Assembly: GCA_016933695.1 (NCBI GenBank)
Contig: JAFGAL010000014.1
Location: 1-64,000, forward strand
Direction: 5' to 3'
DNA: 64,000 bases
Source of the DNA: Candidatus Zixiibacteriota bacterium
Lineage (GTDB): Bacteria; Zixibacteria; MSB-5A5; GN15; PGXB01
Shown here: piece after piece, positions 45,404 to 54,021 of the stretch
How positions within the stretch are numbered: the first letter of the stretch is position 1
How the letters are laid out: every line of letters starts with the position of its first letter
Notes under the pieces: model-generated
Told to the model about the DNA's origin: nothing
Seen by the model: the letters and a program-made list of their open reading frames with translations, nothing else
The model's database searches: none
Made by a program: the position numbers and the translations under genes

Positions 45404-46332
45404 GACTGATACTCCATACCTTTGGGAACATAGTTCTTGAACCAGGTAAAACCGCGTTCTTCCATCATGGCGAGAAATTCTTCATTGCCCTGCGGCATGA
45501 AATCCGCCTGATAATGCAAGCCGAAATAGTTCTGCACCGGGCTGAAATATCCCTGTGCTTTGACTTTCTCAATACATCTATCGGCGAACTCGTCGCCATG
45601 CACGTTACGGCATACTCGTCGCATGATTTCCAGACGTTCCTCGGTTATCTGCAATTTCCAGTTCGGATATTTATCCTGATAAGCCTCACGAATGGTCTTA
45701 TCATTCGGTTCGTGATAGGTTTCATCGTGCACGACAATATCAACGCCCAGTTTGCGGCGGGGAAGCGGTCGCTGCTTGGGATAACCGAGGCAGAGCAAAA
45801 CCACCGGAAAAACGCCCTTGGGCAGTTTAAACATCTCCACCAGTTCACGGAAACATTCCATGACCGTACCGATATATACCGATCCCAGCCCCATCGTGTC
45901 GGCGGCCGTGCAGATATTCTGGGCACTGATGATTACATCCTGAAAGGTGATCCAGAAATTGCGAAAGGCAGCCATGCCGGCAAAGGGCGCTATCTCCAGT
46001 TCCGCCCAGCGTTCCAGGCGTCGCCAGTCGATACAAAATAGCAAATTGGTCGCCGCGTCAGCAATCCAGGGCTGTTCACCGCACAGTTTCGCCAGCTTGG
46101 CCGCGGTTTGTTTGTTGTCGGACTTTATGATCGAATACGGTTGTAAATTGCCTCCGGTAGGCGCGTGAATCCCCGCCTCGAGTACCAGTCGCATGACATC
46201 GTCCGGAATAGGCTTGTCCTCAAAACTGCGGCAACTGGCCCGTTGTAACAGCAATTGCATGGTTGGATTGGGATATGATTGCGCGCGATCATCGTCGATT
46301 CCGTGATGCGAAGGTTCATCGTGCATGTGCAT
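45400..46332 (-). CDS. nitroreductase-family flavoprotein
   Basis: A 310-residue protein starting at the ATG at 46332 (MHMHDEPSHH), seven bases after AGGAG. An upstream frame reaching 46428 has no family similarity. The N-terminal RASCRSFEDKPIPDDVMRLV, with IHAPTGGNLQPYSIIKS, matches the FMN-binding nitroreductase core. VFPVVLLCLGYPKQRP is the usual C-terminal flavin segment. About 70 residues extend past the family core (FADRCIEKVKAQGYFSPVQN). It would reduce nitro or quinone compounds with NAD(P)H. It overlaps the S9 peptidase gene. Confidence 0.88.
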   Translation of the reverse strand: MHMHDEPSHHGIDDDRAQSYPNPTMQLLLQRASCRSFEDKPIPDDVMRLVLEAGIHAPTGGNLQPYSIIKSDNKQTAAKLAKLCGEQPWIADAATNLLFCIDWRRLERWAELEIAPFAGMAAFRNFWITFQDVIISAQNICTAADTMGLGSVYIGTVMECFRELVEMFKLPKGVFPVVLLCLGYPKQRPLPRRKLGVDIVVHDETYHEPNDKTIREAYQDKYPNWKLQITEERLEIMRRVCRNVHGDEFADRCIEKVKAQGYFSPVQNYFGLHYQADFMPQGNEEFLAMMEERGFTWFKNYVPKGMEYQS

Positions 46333-46427
46333 TGCTTTACTCCTGAACAGAGGTGAATGCGTTAATGCAATATAGTCATTACCTCCGGCAGAGCAAACGG
46401 TTTCGGTGCAATCAGAACAAAACCGCA

Positions 46428-47612
46428 TTAAAAATCGAATACAAAGCCGACTTCGTATACTTCATCACTTTGATTGTCAAACGGCAGTTTGCCGTTGGTA
46501 TACCCGGCATAAAAACCTTTCGATGAAACCAGCGCGGCGGTGAAATACACATAATCCTCCAGATCAGCTGATTCGACTTTATCGGACGGCGCCAGTTCTC
46601 GGAAATAGCGTACATCGGCCTGAAGGAATACCGTCGCTCCCGACGTCCTTGCGATCGGCGTCTTAAACGCCGTCTCGGCATTGATGCGCAGGTAACCGCT
46701 ACTGTCGCCGACCGCGGCACGGTATGAATCATGATCGGGATCGATATAATCCAGTCCGCATAAAACGGTCGGGAAAACCGTCCCTAATGGAGTCGGCTTC
46801 GTGTCAGTCCCGGTCATCCAGCGGACCAGCGCAAACGGCCAGTCGAACACGTTCCATCCGGCAAGTGTCGAGTTGGGATTCCAGGCTTTGAGATCAAATC
46901 CAAGCTGCGTGCCCAGGACATAATTCTTCTGCGTAAACGCCTGATTCGATTCCATCCCCCCATGAACCGACAGGTCCAAATAATACTGCGTGGTCATATG
47001 ATCGAAATGAATATCCAGTAATTCCTTCAGTAAGGGGCTTTGGGCGTATTCCTCCTCGTTCGTTATCATGGCCAAAAGCTCGGTTAAGGAATCAAGCTTA
47101 ATTGCGGTTTCTCTGGTCGCCGTTATTGCTCCTCCCTGCGAACGATAGAAATGAAAAGACAGCGATGATTCCAGAAAGTTGAAGGGATTGTTTTTCTCAT
47201 TAAACGTGACATTGCCGTCGGCGCTTGCCTGCAGGTTGATACCGGTCATGCCGGCCGAAGTGGAACTGAGAAGTGTTTGTTTAATGTCGGTTGACCAGGC
47301 ATAACTCAATCCCAGATCGGATACCGAATCGGCGTCGGATCCCTTCAGCATTTTGAATTGCAAGTTCAGGTTTTTCAGGATCGCCCAGCGCTCATTCTGT
47401 GACAGGATATAGTCCAGTGCCTTGTTCAGGTTTTCCGTGTCATTCACCAGTGCCGCAAGCGCCTCCTTCACCGCACTCTTTTCGATACCGGAAACGGCAA
47501 GGTATTCGGTGAATTCATCGATGTTCATGGCATTGCCCTGCGCATAAACAGGTCCCTCCACGAAAGGCAACACAATGACAAAGACAAAAAGGAGTATTGT
47601 GTATCTAATCAT
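46428..47612 (-). CDS. outer-membrane beta-barrel-like protein, unknown
   Basis: A 394-residue protein. The ATG at 47612 follows CAGGGAGCAATTGG and overlaps the upstream gene by eight bases. A signal peptide (YTILLFVFVIVLPFVEG) is followed by an acidic helical segment (about 30-100). Then come alternating strands rich in Y, F and G (SLSFHFYRSQGG, YYLDLSVHGGM, QLGFDLKAWNP), ending in VGFVFDF. A terminal phenylalanine and amphipathic strands are usual for outer-membrane barrels. I recognise no family. It is the third gene of a unit with a 118-residue protein and a multi-pass membrane protein, so the three may span the envelope. Confidence 0.65.
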   Translation of the reverse strand: MIRYTILLFVFVIVLPFVEGPVYAQGNAMNIDEFTEYLAVSGIEKSAVKEALAALVNDTENLNKALDYILSQNERWAILKNLNLQFKMLKGSDADSVSDLGLSYAWSTDIKQTLLSSTSAGMTGINLQASADGNVTFNEKNNPFNFLESSLSFHFYRSQGGAITATRETAIKLDSLTELLAMITNEEEYAQSPLLKELLDIHFDHMTTQYYLDLSVHGGMESNQAFTQKNYVLGTQLGFDLKAWNPNSTLAGWNVFDWPFALVRWMTGTDTKPTPLGTVFPTVLCGLDYIDPDHDSYRAAVGDSSGYLRINAETAFKTPIARTSGATVFLQADVRYFRELAPSDKVESADLEDYVYFTAALVSSKGFYAGYTNGKLPFDNQSDEVYEVGFVFDF

Positions 47613-47961
47613 CCAATTGCTCCCTGAGAAACAAGTAATTGGCATCTATGACCGCGGCCAGATCATTCATGGTCTTATCGGCATCGATAAGTACAGTCAC
47701 AGTATCGCTGACCGCCTGCTCTGCCGTTTTCCCTTCTTCATACCTGGCGCAGCGTATCTTGATAAAGATATTATCCAATTGATGTGCGAGTGTTGTGGCC
47801 TGTATTTTCCGCATATCATCACTGGCGGCGGTATTCCAATACGCCAACTCTTTCATGGTAATGGCAGCCGAATCGTTAAACACCTTAAAACTCTGCTCCA
47901 GCACTCGCAGTGTTATCCAGGTGGTCAGACAGGCCGCGTTGTTTTTACTCCATTCAGCCAT
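47605..47961 (-). CDS. small helical protein of unknown function
   Basis: A 118-residue, mostly alpha-helical soluble protein without signal peptide or membrane segment (ending VIDANYLFLREQLDD). AAGGAGA precedes the ATG. It lies between a multi-pass membrane protein gene and the barrel-like protein gene, whose start it overlaps by eight bases. No domain is recognised. It may be a cytosolic regulator or partner for the membrane protein upstream; this is inference from gene order. Confidence 0.6.
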   Translation of the reverse strand: MAEWSKNNAACLTTWITLRVLEQSFKVFNDSAAITMKELAYWNTAASDDMRKIQATTLAHQLDNIFIKIRCARYEEGKTAEQAVSDTVTVLIDADKTMNDLAAVIDANYLFLREQLDD

Positions 47962-48018
47962 ATTTACATGTCTCCTTCTTGACGGCTGTAATAAGCAAGT
48001 TATAATATAATTTTCATG

Positions 48019-49140
48019 TTATTCCTTTGGCACATATGCGATTCGTATACCGCCGGCATCATCGGTAACGCCTTCGGCTTTCACTTCCCGTCGTCCCGAA
48101 GAGCGCAGTTGCATCAGCTTGTTAAGCACATCGAACCAAAACGGCGCCCCGAGTGAAACCGCCAAGACTGTAAACAACAGGCCGAGCAGCTTGTATACCC
48201 ATGGCCAGCCGAATTCCGGAAACTCCCGAGGATCATCAATCTCCGGCGATGAACCGATCCAGCCGATCGGAAGCGGAAGTTTATCCAATGCCGTCACGAA
48301 ATACTCCACGCGGGCATAGGTCGAGTCGCTCTGAAGCAGGGTTTCATCCTCCGCGGTTTGCGCGGCCATGGAAACGATCGCCTCGCGGGCCGAGGAATCA
48401 TGATACAACGTATCCGCAATCATCATCGAATCCAGGTTAAAGGCACAAACGACCACCACCCCAAGATAAAAGACAATCAATTGCGTTTTGCGTTTATACC
48501 ATCCGGAGACCCGCGCCATGGCATCATCATACCAGTTTTCAATTGACATGCGGAATTTCGCCAGGGCATCGTCCCAGTTTTTGGCTTCGGTTCTGGCCAC
48601 AGTCAGCATGGTACGCAGGGATTTCATTACCTGCGCCTTTTTGTCTTCATCGGAAACCGCGTCAGCATCTTGCCCCTGTTTCTCGATCAATTCGAACCAG
48701 TGTTCAAGAGTATCGAACGTGTCCTCTGCGTATTTTTGAAACGTATCTTTATCATCGTGTTGTTTACTTTTATCTGCATCACCCTCTGCCGGATGAATTT
48801 TCGGCGTATCTTTCTCTTTTGCCGTTTTACCCGCCTCCAGCATGGTATCGAGCATGGCCAGTGCGAAGTTTTTGGATGGCAGATATGACGGAAAAACCAC
48901 CTTCAGCCATTTCCCCTCAAGCCCTTTCCGATTCGCCAGTCCCTTAACCAACGGGTGCGCCACAATTGTCTCACCGATGCTGGAATCCGCCAACAGGTTG
49001 CGAATGCCGGACATTAATACCCGGGCACGAAGAGCAATAAGCCGCGCCAGGCACTCATTGAGCGCCGAACAGATCAGACTGGCAAGCAAATAGACAAACA
49101 CCAGCCCGATGATAACATCGACAATTTCCGAACCGAACAT
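48019..49140 (-). CDS. multi-pass inner-membrane protein of unknown function
   Basis: A 373-residue protein starting at the ATG at 49140 after AAAGGAGGTCGGCT. One N-terminal membrane helix (IVDVIIGLVFVYLLASLICS) is followed by a cytosolic region of about 190 residues rich in charged residues (KTAEKEK-like and long K/E/D runs). Two further helices (LIVFYLGVVVVCAFNL, and LLGLLFTVLAVSLGAPFWFD) surround a second loop, ending in VKAEGVTDDAGG. The final WFDVLNKLMQLRSSG stretch occurs in uncharacterised bacterial membrane proteins. It is the first gene of a three-gene unit with a small helical protein and a barrel-like protein. Confidence 0.65.
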   Translation of the reverse strand: MFGSEIVDVIIGLVFVYLLASLICSALNECLARLIALRARVLMSGIRNLLADSSIGETIVAHPLVKGLANRKGLEGKWLKVVFPSYLPSKNFALAMLDTMLEAGKTAKEKDTPKIHPAEGDADKSKQHDDKDTFQKYAEDTFDTLEHWFELIEKQGQDADAVSDEDKKAQVMKSLRTMLTVARTEAKNWDDALAKFRMSIENWYDDAMARVSGWYKRKTQLIVFYLGVVVVCAFNLDSMMIADTLYHDSSAREAIVSMAAQTAEDETLLQSDSTYARVEYFVTALDKLPLPIGWIGSSPEIDDPREFPEFGWPWVYKLLGLLFTVLAVSLGAPFWFDVLNKLMQLRSSGRREVKAEGVTDDAGGIRIAYVPKE

Positions 49141-49392
49141 AGCCGACCTCCTTTTATGCCTGTGCCGAAGGCATGTTAATACGTATCCGGTTATATGGTC
49201 GAACAGTGATGCAACAACACCGCATCTTGCTCTAGACAAAATGATTGAAAATGCTGATGATACGGCTACACGGATTTTGGCGGACGACGTCTCCGCCGGC
49301 TTTGTCGTAATATATTGATTTGTAATGGCAACGTCAAGATTGTTAAAACAGAGATCGACCTGGAATCAGCCTCAATATCATTTGCCCAAATA

Positions 49393-50022
49393 TCATTTTT
49401 TCGGGGGGCTGATTTTCTTGAATATGTAGCCGCCTTCGACGGTGCCCCAGACCTGATTATCAACGGAATCAAATCCCCGATCCCAGCTGATCATCCCGGT
49501 TTCAGTGATAATCACCTCGGATCGCGCATAGGCCGCGCCGTTGAGATCGCTGGTGCAGTTTTTCCCGACCGTACTGCCGACAAAAGCGGTATCACCCTTC
49601 GGCATGAGAATAATCGAGCATCCCTCCCGCTCGACCAGCGAATCCGGCGTCAAACCGGCCAGCGGGATTATATCTTTCCAGGCGCCGGCGAAGCGCAGGG
49701 GATCATCGAACGTATAGACAATGCTTTCAAAGGTGCTGTCGTTGATTTGCACGAGTTGGTAAACACGCTGGCGATAGGGACGGTCGAGGCTTGTTGCGGT
49801 CGCCTGTTCGACATACAGCCAGAACGCATCGGATCGTTCCCGCCAGATCGGTGTCATTTCAAGCCGAATATCGAAATAACCGGAATCGGCTTCCGCCTGC
49901 TGTTGCGAACTGAACGACCCGGTCATGTAGCGCAATAGTCGCTGATAATTCCCCTCTTTCTTGGCACAGGCAAACAGGCAAATGATAGTTACAAGTAATA
50001 ACGGAATACCCAACTTGCGCAT
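49393..50022 (-). CDS. CpcT/CpeT-like lipoprotein
   Basis: A 209-residue protein. A lipoprotein signal (GIPLLLVTIICLFAC) places the cysteine at residue 19. The mature part is a full CpcT/CpeT domain (PF06206): LLRYMTGSFSSQQQAEADSG, PIWRERSDAFWLYVEQATA, PYRQRVYQLVQI, SEVIITETGMISWDRGFD and QVWGTVEGGYIFKK. In cyanobacteria this family attaches bilins to phycobiliproteins. This organism shows no sign of phycobilisomes, and lipidation puts the protein outside the cytoplasm, so the substrate must differ. It is a single gene. Confidence 0.85.
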   Translation of the reverse strand: MRKLGIPLLLVTIICLFACAKKEGNYQRLLRYMTGSFSSQQQAEADSGYFDIRLEMTPIWRERSDAFWLYVEQATATSLDRPYRQRVYQLVQINDSTFESIVYTFDDPLRFAGAWKDIIPLAGLTPDSLVEREGCSIILMPKGDTAFVGSTVGKNCTSDLNGAAYARSEVIITETGMISWDRGFDSVDNQVWGTVEGGYIFKKISPPKK

Positions 50023-50210
50023 TTTTCCACTCCATTAGAAGGATTGTTTTTCATATAAAAATGATTTTCAACGGAGAAGACAACAGCAAAGTCCAGTGTG
50101 AATAAGCAGAAAGATATGTGGATTATTCCCGGACATACATCACCCCCTCTCCGGTATCCCTTACGATACATTGCGACATTTGGCCGGTTACCGGGAAAGG
50201 GGGCTGGTAA

Positions 50211-50639
50211 TTACGAGATCTCGACCAACTCGATGTCGAAAATCAACGTCTTGCCCGCTAGCGGATGATTGGCGTCAAGTGTCACTTTCTCATCGACGAT
50301 ATTGGTCACAGTCACACTCACCGGCTGGCCGTCGGGTTGCTCCATCTGTAACTGCTGGCCGAGCGACGGGGTGATATGTTCCGGAAACTGTGCTTTGTCC
50401 ACCTCGATGGTTAGATCGTCGCGCCGGTCGCCGTAGGCGTCTTCGGGTTTCAGGGTAACCGTTTTCTTGTCGCCGACCGTCATCCCGACAACGCCGTTTT
50501 CGAAACCGGGGATGACATTGCCGCCGCCGATTTCAAACTCAAGCGGGGGACGGTCTTTGGACGAATCGAAAATGGTGCCGTCTTCAAGTCGGCCCTCGTA
50601 ATGGACCTTGACCCGACACCCTTTTTCCGCCTGACTCAT
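50211..50639 (-). CDS. FKBP-type peptidyl-prolyl isomerase, SlyD-like
   Basis: A 142-residue protein starting at the ATG at 50639 after GGAGGATTCCC. The core FKBP pattern is present (VHYEGRLEDGTIFDSS, EFEIGGGNVIPGFENGVVGM, GDKKTVTLKPEDAYGDR), with the insert-in-flap chaperone domain in the middle and ANHPLAGKTLIFDIELVEIS at the end. That matches SlyD in layout but lacks its histidine-rich metal tail. The protein catalyses proline isomerisation and has chaperone activity in the cytosol. It is a single gene with no clear operon partner. Confidence 0.9.
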   Translation of the reverse strand: MSQAEKGCRVKVHYEGRLEDGTIFDSSKDRPPLEFEIGGGNVIPGFENGVVGMTVGDKKTVTLKPEDAYGDRRDDLTIEVDKAQFPEHITPSLGQQLQMEQPDGQPVSVTVTNIVDEKVTLDANHPLAGKTLIFDIELVEIS

Positions 50640-50869
50640 GGGAATCCTCCTGCCATGGTTCTGTCTCAGTCCAAGCTTAGCAGAACCCATGAGAATCCCA
50701 CGTAACAGCTTACACCGAAACTGTTATGTTCATTTCAGTTTATGCGCGATACCAATGTTCTCACACACGCGTTTTCACAGACTACGAAGAAAATCATTGT
50801 CCCGCAAGCTTTAATTTGGTGTCTTAGTCGAAATGCAACAAACATAACCGCACTATTCATGCAATCAAA

Positions 50870-52078
50870 CTACGACTGTATTACTGTATTGCGATCTTGA
50901 TATTCGGCCGGGACACCACGCAACAGCTTTTTAACAATAAAGATAAAGACACCAGTCAGGAGGAGATTAAGCGCCAGCGACAGAGTTGCAATCGTCACCA
51001 TATCACCGCCGATACCGTAACTGAGTGATACCACCAGGACTCCCGCGCCGACTTCCCCGCGCGGCCACATCCCGATTGCAATGGCAAGACGTTCTTTCCA
51101 ATGGGCTTCCGTGCGATACACAAACAACGGAAACATTTTGCCGAGATTGGCAACCACGGTTACCCCCAGCACGTGCAATGCAAGCAAATCCCATCCCATA
51201 CCGCCGCCTCCGGCTGCAATCAGCGGCATGGAAAGCCCCACCAATACCATAAATATCGCCGAGACAATCAGGGCAACGCGCTGTTCCGAGGGGCATTCCG
51301 GTCCCTCCTGATGTCCCTCGCGCGCATCATCACAATGCGGATCGGCGTCTGCCGGTCGTGCCAGCATACACCCCAGGACAAAGGCCGGAAGCAGAACCTC
51401 AATATGAATGGGGACGATATCATCAAGCAGTTTACTGTACTGATAAATAAGTTCAGATACGACCGTGATAACTCCGGCGTAGGTCACCACCCACGGCCAG
51501 GTAACGGGGATTTTCAGTTGATGCAGGTATTTCCAGGCCAGCCAGAGAAGCGCACCCATAGTGATAATAATAACACCCAACTGCCAGCGCAAACCCACAA
51601 TCATCATTTTTAATGGAATCATCAACAACACCGTATCCAGATCATCGAAAATCGCCAGAATCCGGGTTTTCCGAAAATACCAGGTGGCGGACAGCCCGGC
51701 GGCCGCCAACATGGAAAACAGCACACCCGCCGAGGTTGGGGCGGCAAAGCGCCCGGCCAAAAGAGTTTCTTTCCAAGTGTCAAAAGACCACCAGACGCTC
51801 GGCGGATTCAGCAGGAAGACGAAATACATGGCAACAAAAATCCAGGGAAGTCCAGCCGCCGTCGCGGCGACACCATAATCAACGGCATAGCTTTTTAAAC
51901 GGGTGCGATCGATTTCAAACTCATATCCGACATGAATCATGATAAACGCCAGCGATGCCATGGTCAGCAGGCGAATAATCTCCCGCGCGGAATTCTCCAC
52001 GGAATCCAGAATCGGCAAATACTGGGATCCTATCAATCCGAATATAAGCAGAATCGAAAAAAGTAAAACCTGTCTCAT
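50870..52078 (-). CDS. cation/proton antiporter-like membrane protein (CPA2-type)
   Basis: A 402-residue protein with about twelve membrane helices. AFIMIHVGYEFEIDRTRLKS and GRFAAPTSAGVLFSMLAAAG match the early CPA2 helices, and ILAIFDDLDTVLLMIPLKMM contains the paired aspartates typical of the cation-binding site. MWPRGEVGAGVLVVSLSYG is the later conserved helix. A histidine- and acid-rich loop (DADPHCDDAREGHQEGPEC) separates two membrane halves. Likely activity is Na+ or K+/H+ exchange. It is a single gene on the minus strand. Confidence 0.8.
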   Translation of the reverse strand: MRQVLLFSILLIFGLIGSQYLPILDSVENSAREIIRLLTMASLAFIMIHVGYEFEIDRTRLKSYAVDYGVAATAAGLPWIFVAMYFVFLLNPPSVWWSFDTWKETLLAGRFAAPTSAGVLFSMLAAAGLSATWYFRKTRILAIFDDLDTVLLMIPLKMMIVGLRWQLGVIIITMGALLWLAWKYLHQLKIPVTWPWVVTYAGVITVVSELIYQYSKLLDDIVPIHIEVLLPAFVLGCMLARPADADPHCDDAREGHQEGPECPSEQRVALIVSAIFMVLVGLSMPLIAAGGGGMGWDLLALHVLGVTVVANLGKMFPLFVYRTEAHWKERLAIAIGMWPRGEVGAGVLVVSLSYGIGGDMVTIATLSLALNLLLTGVFIFIVKKLLRGVPAEYQDRNTVIQS

Positions 52079-52209
52079 GTTCCTGTCACCGTTACTTGTT
52101 AATTCTCACCGTATTTATTTTCTGTCAAGTTCGCACAAAAAGAAACGCCATCCATTTATAAAAGATCCACCCGGAAAGAACAAGGAAAAACGTCTCGGCT
52201 CGGATAATA

Positions 52210-52821
52210 CTAATCGGCGTTTTGCCTGTCCCACTCTTCGCGCAGAATACCCATTTTTATGCGATCATAAAAAACGCCGTTCACTTCGCATCCGTCGCGA
52301 ATCCGGCATTCCTCCATAAAACCCAGCTTGCGGCCGACTGCCAAAACCGCCCGGTTGCCCGACCAGGTCGAAAAACCGATACGATGCAAACGCCGCTCGC
52401 GAAAGAGATAGGTAATCCAGAGATACAACGCCTCTGTTCCGGCACCCTTACCCCAATAGATGTCCTCAACAATATCGATACCGATCTCAGTCAGGTGCGG
52501 GTCATCCGCCTTGCCATATACCACCACCCACCCGATATGGACGTTGTCGACGGTTTCGATTTCAAGAAAGCCGCACGGCGGTTTGCGGTTTCCGGCCAGC
52601 CAGTTTCGGCGTTGCTTGATAATGCCGTCAAGATTGTCATCATACCATGGCCCGTCGAACTGCCACACCCGCAGACTGGGATTGTTCCATCGTTCATAAT
52701 CTGCAACATCTGAAGGAACCGTTGAGCGAAGATTAACCAGCTTGCCCTTGATAATAATGTCACATATTTTGTCATTTCGTGTCATATGATTAAACTCGAC
52801 AAAACCGGATGATCCGGTCAC
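52210..52821 (-). CDS. GNAT-family acetyltransferase (RimJ-like)
   Basis: A 203-residue GNAT protein of the larger RimJ/RimL-like type. It has VNLRSTVPSDVADYERWNNP near the N-terminus, VVVYGKADDPHLTEIGIDIV, YWGKGAGTEALYLWITYLF (acetyl-CoA site) and FSTWSGNRAVLAVGRKLGF. The substrate is unknown. The start may be a GTG at 52821 after GGGGTGAT, four bases from the upstream stop, or the ATG at 52785; the first would couple it to the membrane protein gene upstream. Confidence 0.8.
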   Translation of the reverse strand: MTGSSGFVEFNHMTRNDKICDIIIKGKLVNLRSTVPSDVADYERWNNPSLRVWQFDGPWYDDNLDGIIKQRRNWLAGNRKPPCGFLEIETVDNVHIGWVVVYGKADDPHLTEIGIDIVEDIYWGKGAGTEALYLWITYLFRERRLHRIGFSTWSGNRAVLAVGRKLGFMEECRIRDGCEVNGVFYDRIKMGILREEWDRQNAD

Positions 52822-52824
52822 ATA

Positions 52825-53571
52825 TCACCCCATGTACGGATAATAGCCGATTTCCGGAAGCTTGATGCCTGATCCTTTGGGGATCCCCCAGGCCGTGACA
52901 ACCGCCAGGATAATCCAGAGAATGTCGTGCATGCTGGCAACCATTTCGATATTTTCGATAAACTGAAGAAATACTTCCTCCGAGAATATCGACAATTCCC
53001 CGGCGACTTCTTCGCCGTACGCATCGCCCACGATATCCATAAACTGATAGGCAAAGGCAACATATTTGCCGATTGCAATTCCGAGGATCGCGGTAACCAC
53101 CGCAACCAGCTGAAGCGGCAAACCCCGGCGTTTGCCGGCAAAAAGCAGAACGGCGTACCCGGTCAGCCATCCGATTGCCCACGCCATAATGCCAATTTCA
53201 CGGTCGGTGACCACTGAAACGACTCCCCAGATTATGCCACCGACCACCGCGGCGAGAACTCCACCTGCAATTGCCGGAGGCAGGGCCTCGCTGCGATATT
53301 GCTGACGAGCGACTCTTGCAACGATTCTGCTGTAATGTGTTTCTACCAGATACGAGGCATCGGCACTTCGCAAGCCCTGATCGGTGAGATATTTCACCAT
53401 CGATGCCTTGTCATCTCCGGCTTTTAGTCGGGCCAGAATGAATTTCGCGATATCCTCATCCGTAAATCGAGGCGGTTCACTTTCGGAAATCTCTTCTGAG
53501 TCTTCATCGCGTTCCCATTCTTCCTGTTCCTGATCATCATCTTCGGAATCATGTCTGCGATAGTTATCCAT
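52825..53571 (-). CDS. membrane protein with acidic N-terminus, unknown
   Basis: A 248-residue protein starting at the ATG at 53571 after GCGGAGGAGAATCAG. The first 40 residues are highly acidic (DDQEQEEWERDEDSEEISES). A helical soluble region (about 45-100) follows, then four to five membrane segments (for example GVLAAVVGGIIWGVVSVV, ILWIILAVVTAWGIP) and a short C-terminal tail KLPEIGYYPYMG. No domain is recognised. It is followed by a GNAT gene within four bases and may be co-transcribed with it. Confidence 0.65.
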   Translation of the reverse strand: MDNYRRHDSEDDDQEQEEWERDEDSEEISESEPPRFTDEDIAKFILARLKAGDDKASMVKYLTDQGLRSADASYLVETHYSRIVARVARQQYRSEALPPAIAGGVLAAVVGGIIWGVVSVVTDREIGIMAWAIGWLTGYAVLLFAGKRRGLPLQLVAVVTAILGIAIGKYVAFAYQFMDIVGDAYGEEVAGELSIFSEEVFLQFIENIEMVASMHDILWIILAVVTAWGIPKGSGIKLPEIGYYPYMG

Positions 53572-53800
53572 CTGATTCTCCTCCGCGAATTGCCGCCCGG
53601 AAATCAACCGGTGACAGGTTGATTGTGCGGCGTATTACCTCTGGTTATCCCGGGCGAATACCACTACTAAAAAGGTATGTTACAAATACGATGTCAAGCG
53701 ATTGTTTGGCCGGAAATCAAAGAGAATACTAAAAGGCATTGCCGGATGGAACTTTATCGCGTATGGTGCGTTTGTGATAAAAACAAAGGCAGGAGTCGTT

Positions 53801-54013
53801 ATGGATAATATAATCAAATTAAAAATCGGCGGGATGGCATGCGGTGGCTGTGCGCTGACCGTACAAGACGTCCTGGAAAAAGTGGCGGGAGTGACCGAAG
53901 CCATCGTCGACCATACCACCGGAACCGCGGAAGTGCATTATGGCGATCCCGCACCGACCGCCGATCAGTTGATCTCCGCGGTCGAACGCTCTGGCTATCG
54001 CGCCTCGACCTGA
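53801..54013 (+). CDS. heavy-metal-associated (HMA) domain protein
   Basis: A 70-residue HMA domain, the whole protein, with the ATG at 53801 after GCAGGAGTCGTT. The metal-binding loop is GMACGGCALTV, a C-x-x-C pair that binds Cu(I) or another soft metal in a ferredoxin-like fold. Stand-alone domains of this kind are usually copper chaperones. No copper-ATPase gene lies nearby. It is convergent with the aconitase gene, whose stop is nine bases away. Confidence 0.88.
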   Translation: MDNIIKLKIGGMACGGCALTVQDVLEKVAGVTEAIVDHTTGTAEVHYGDPAPTADQLISAVERSGYRAST

Positions 54014-54021
54014 ATAGAACA

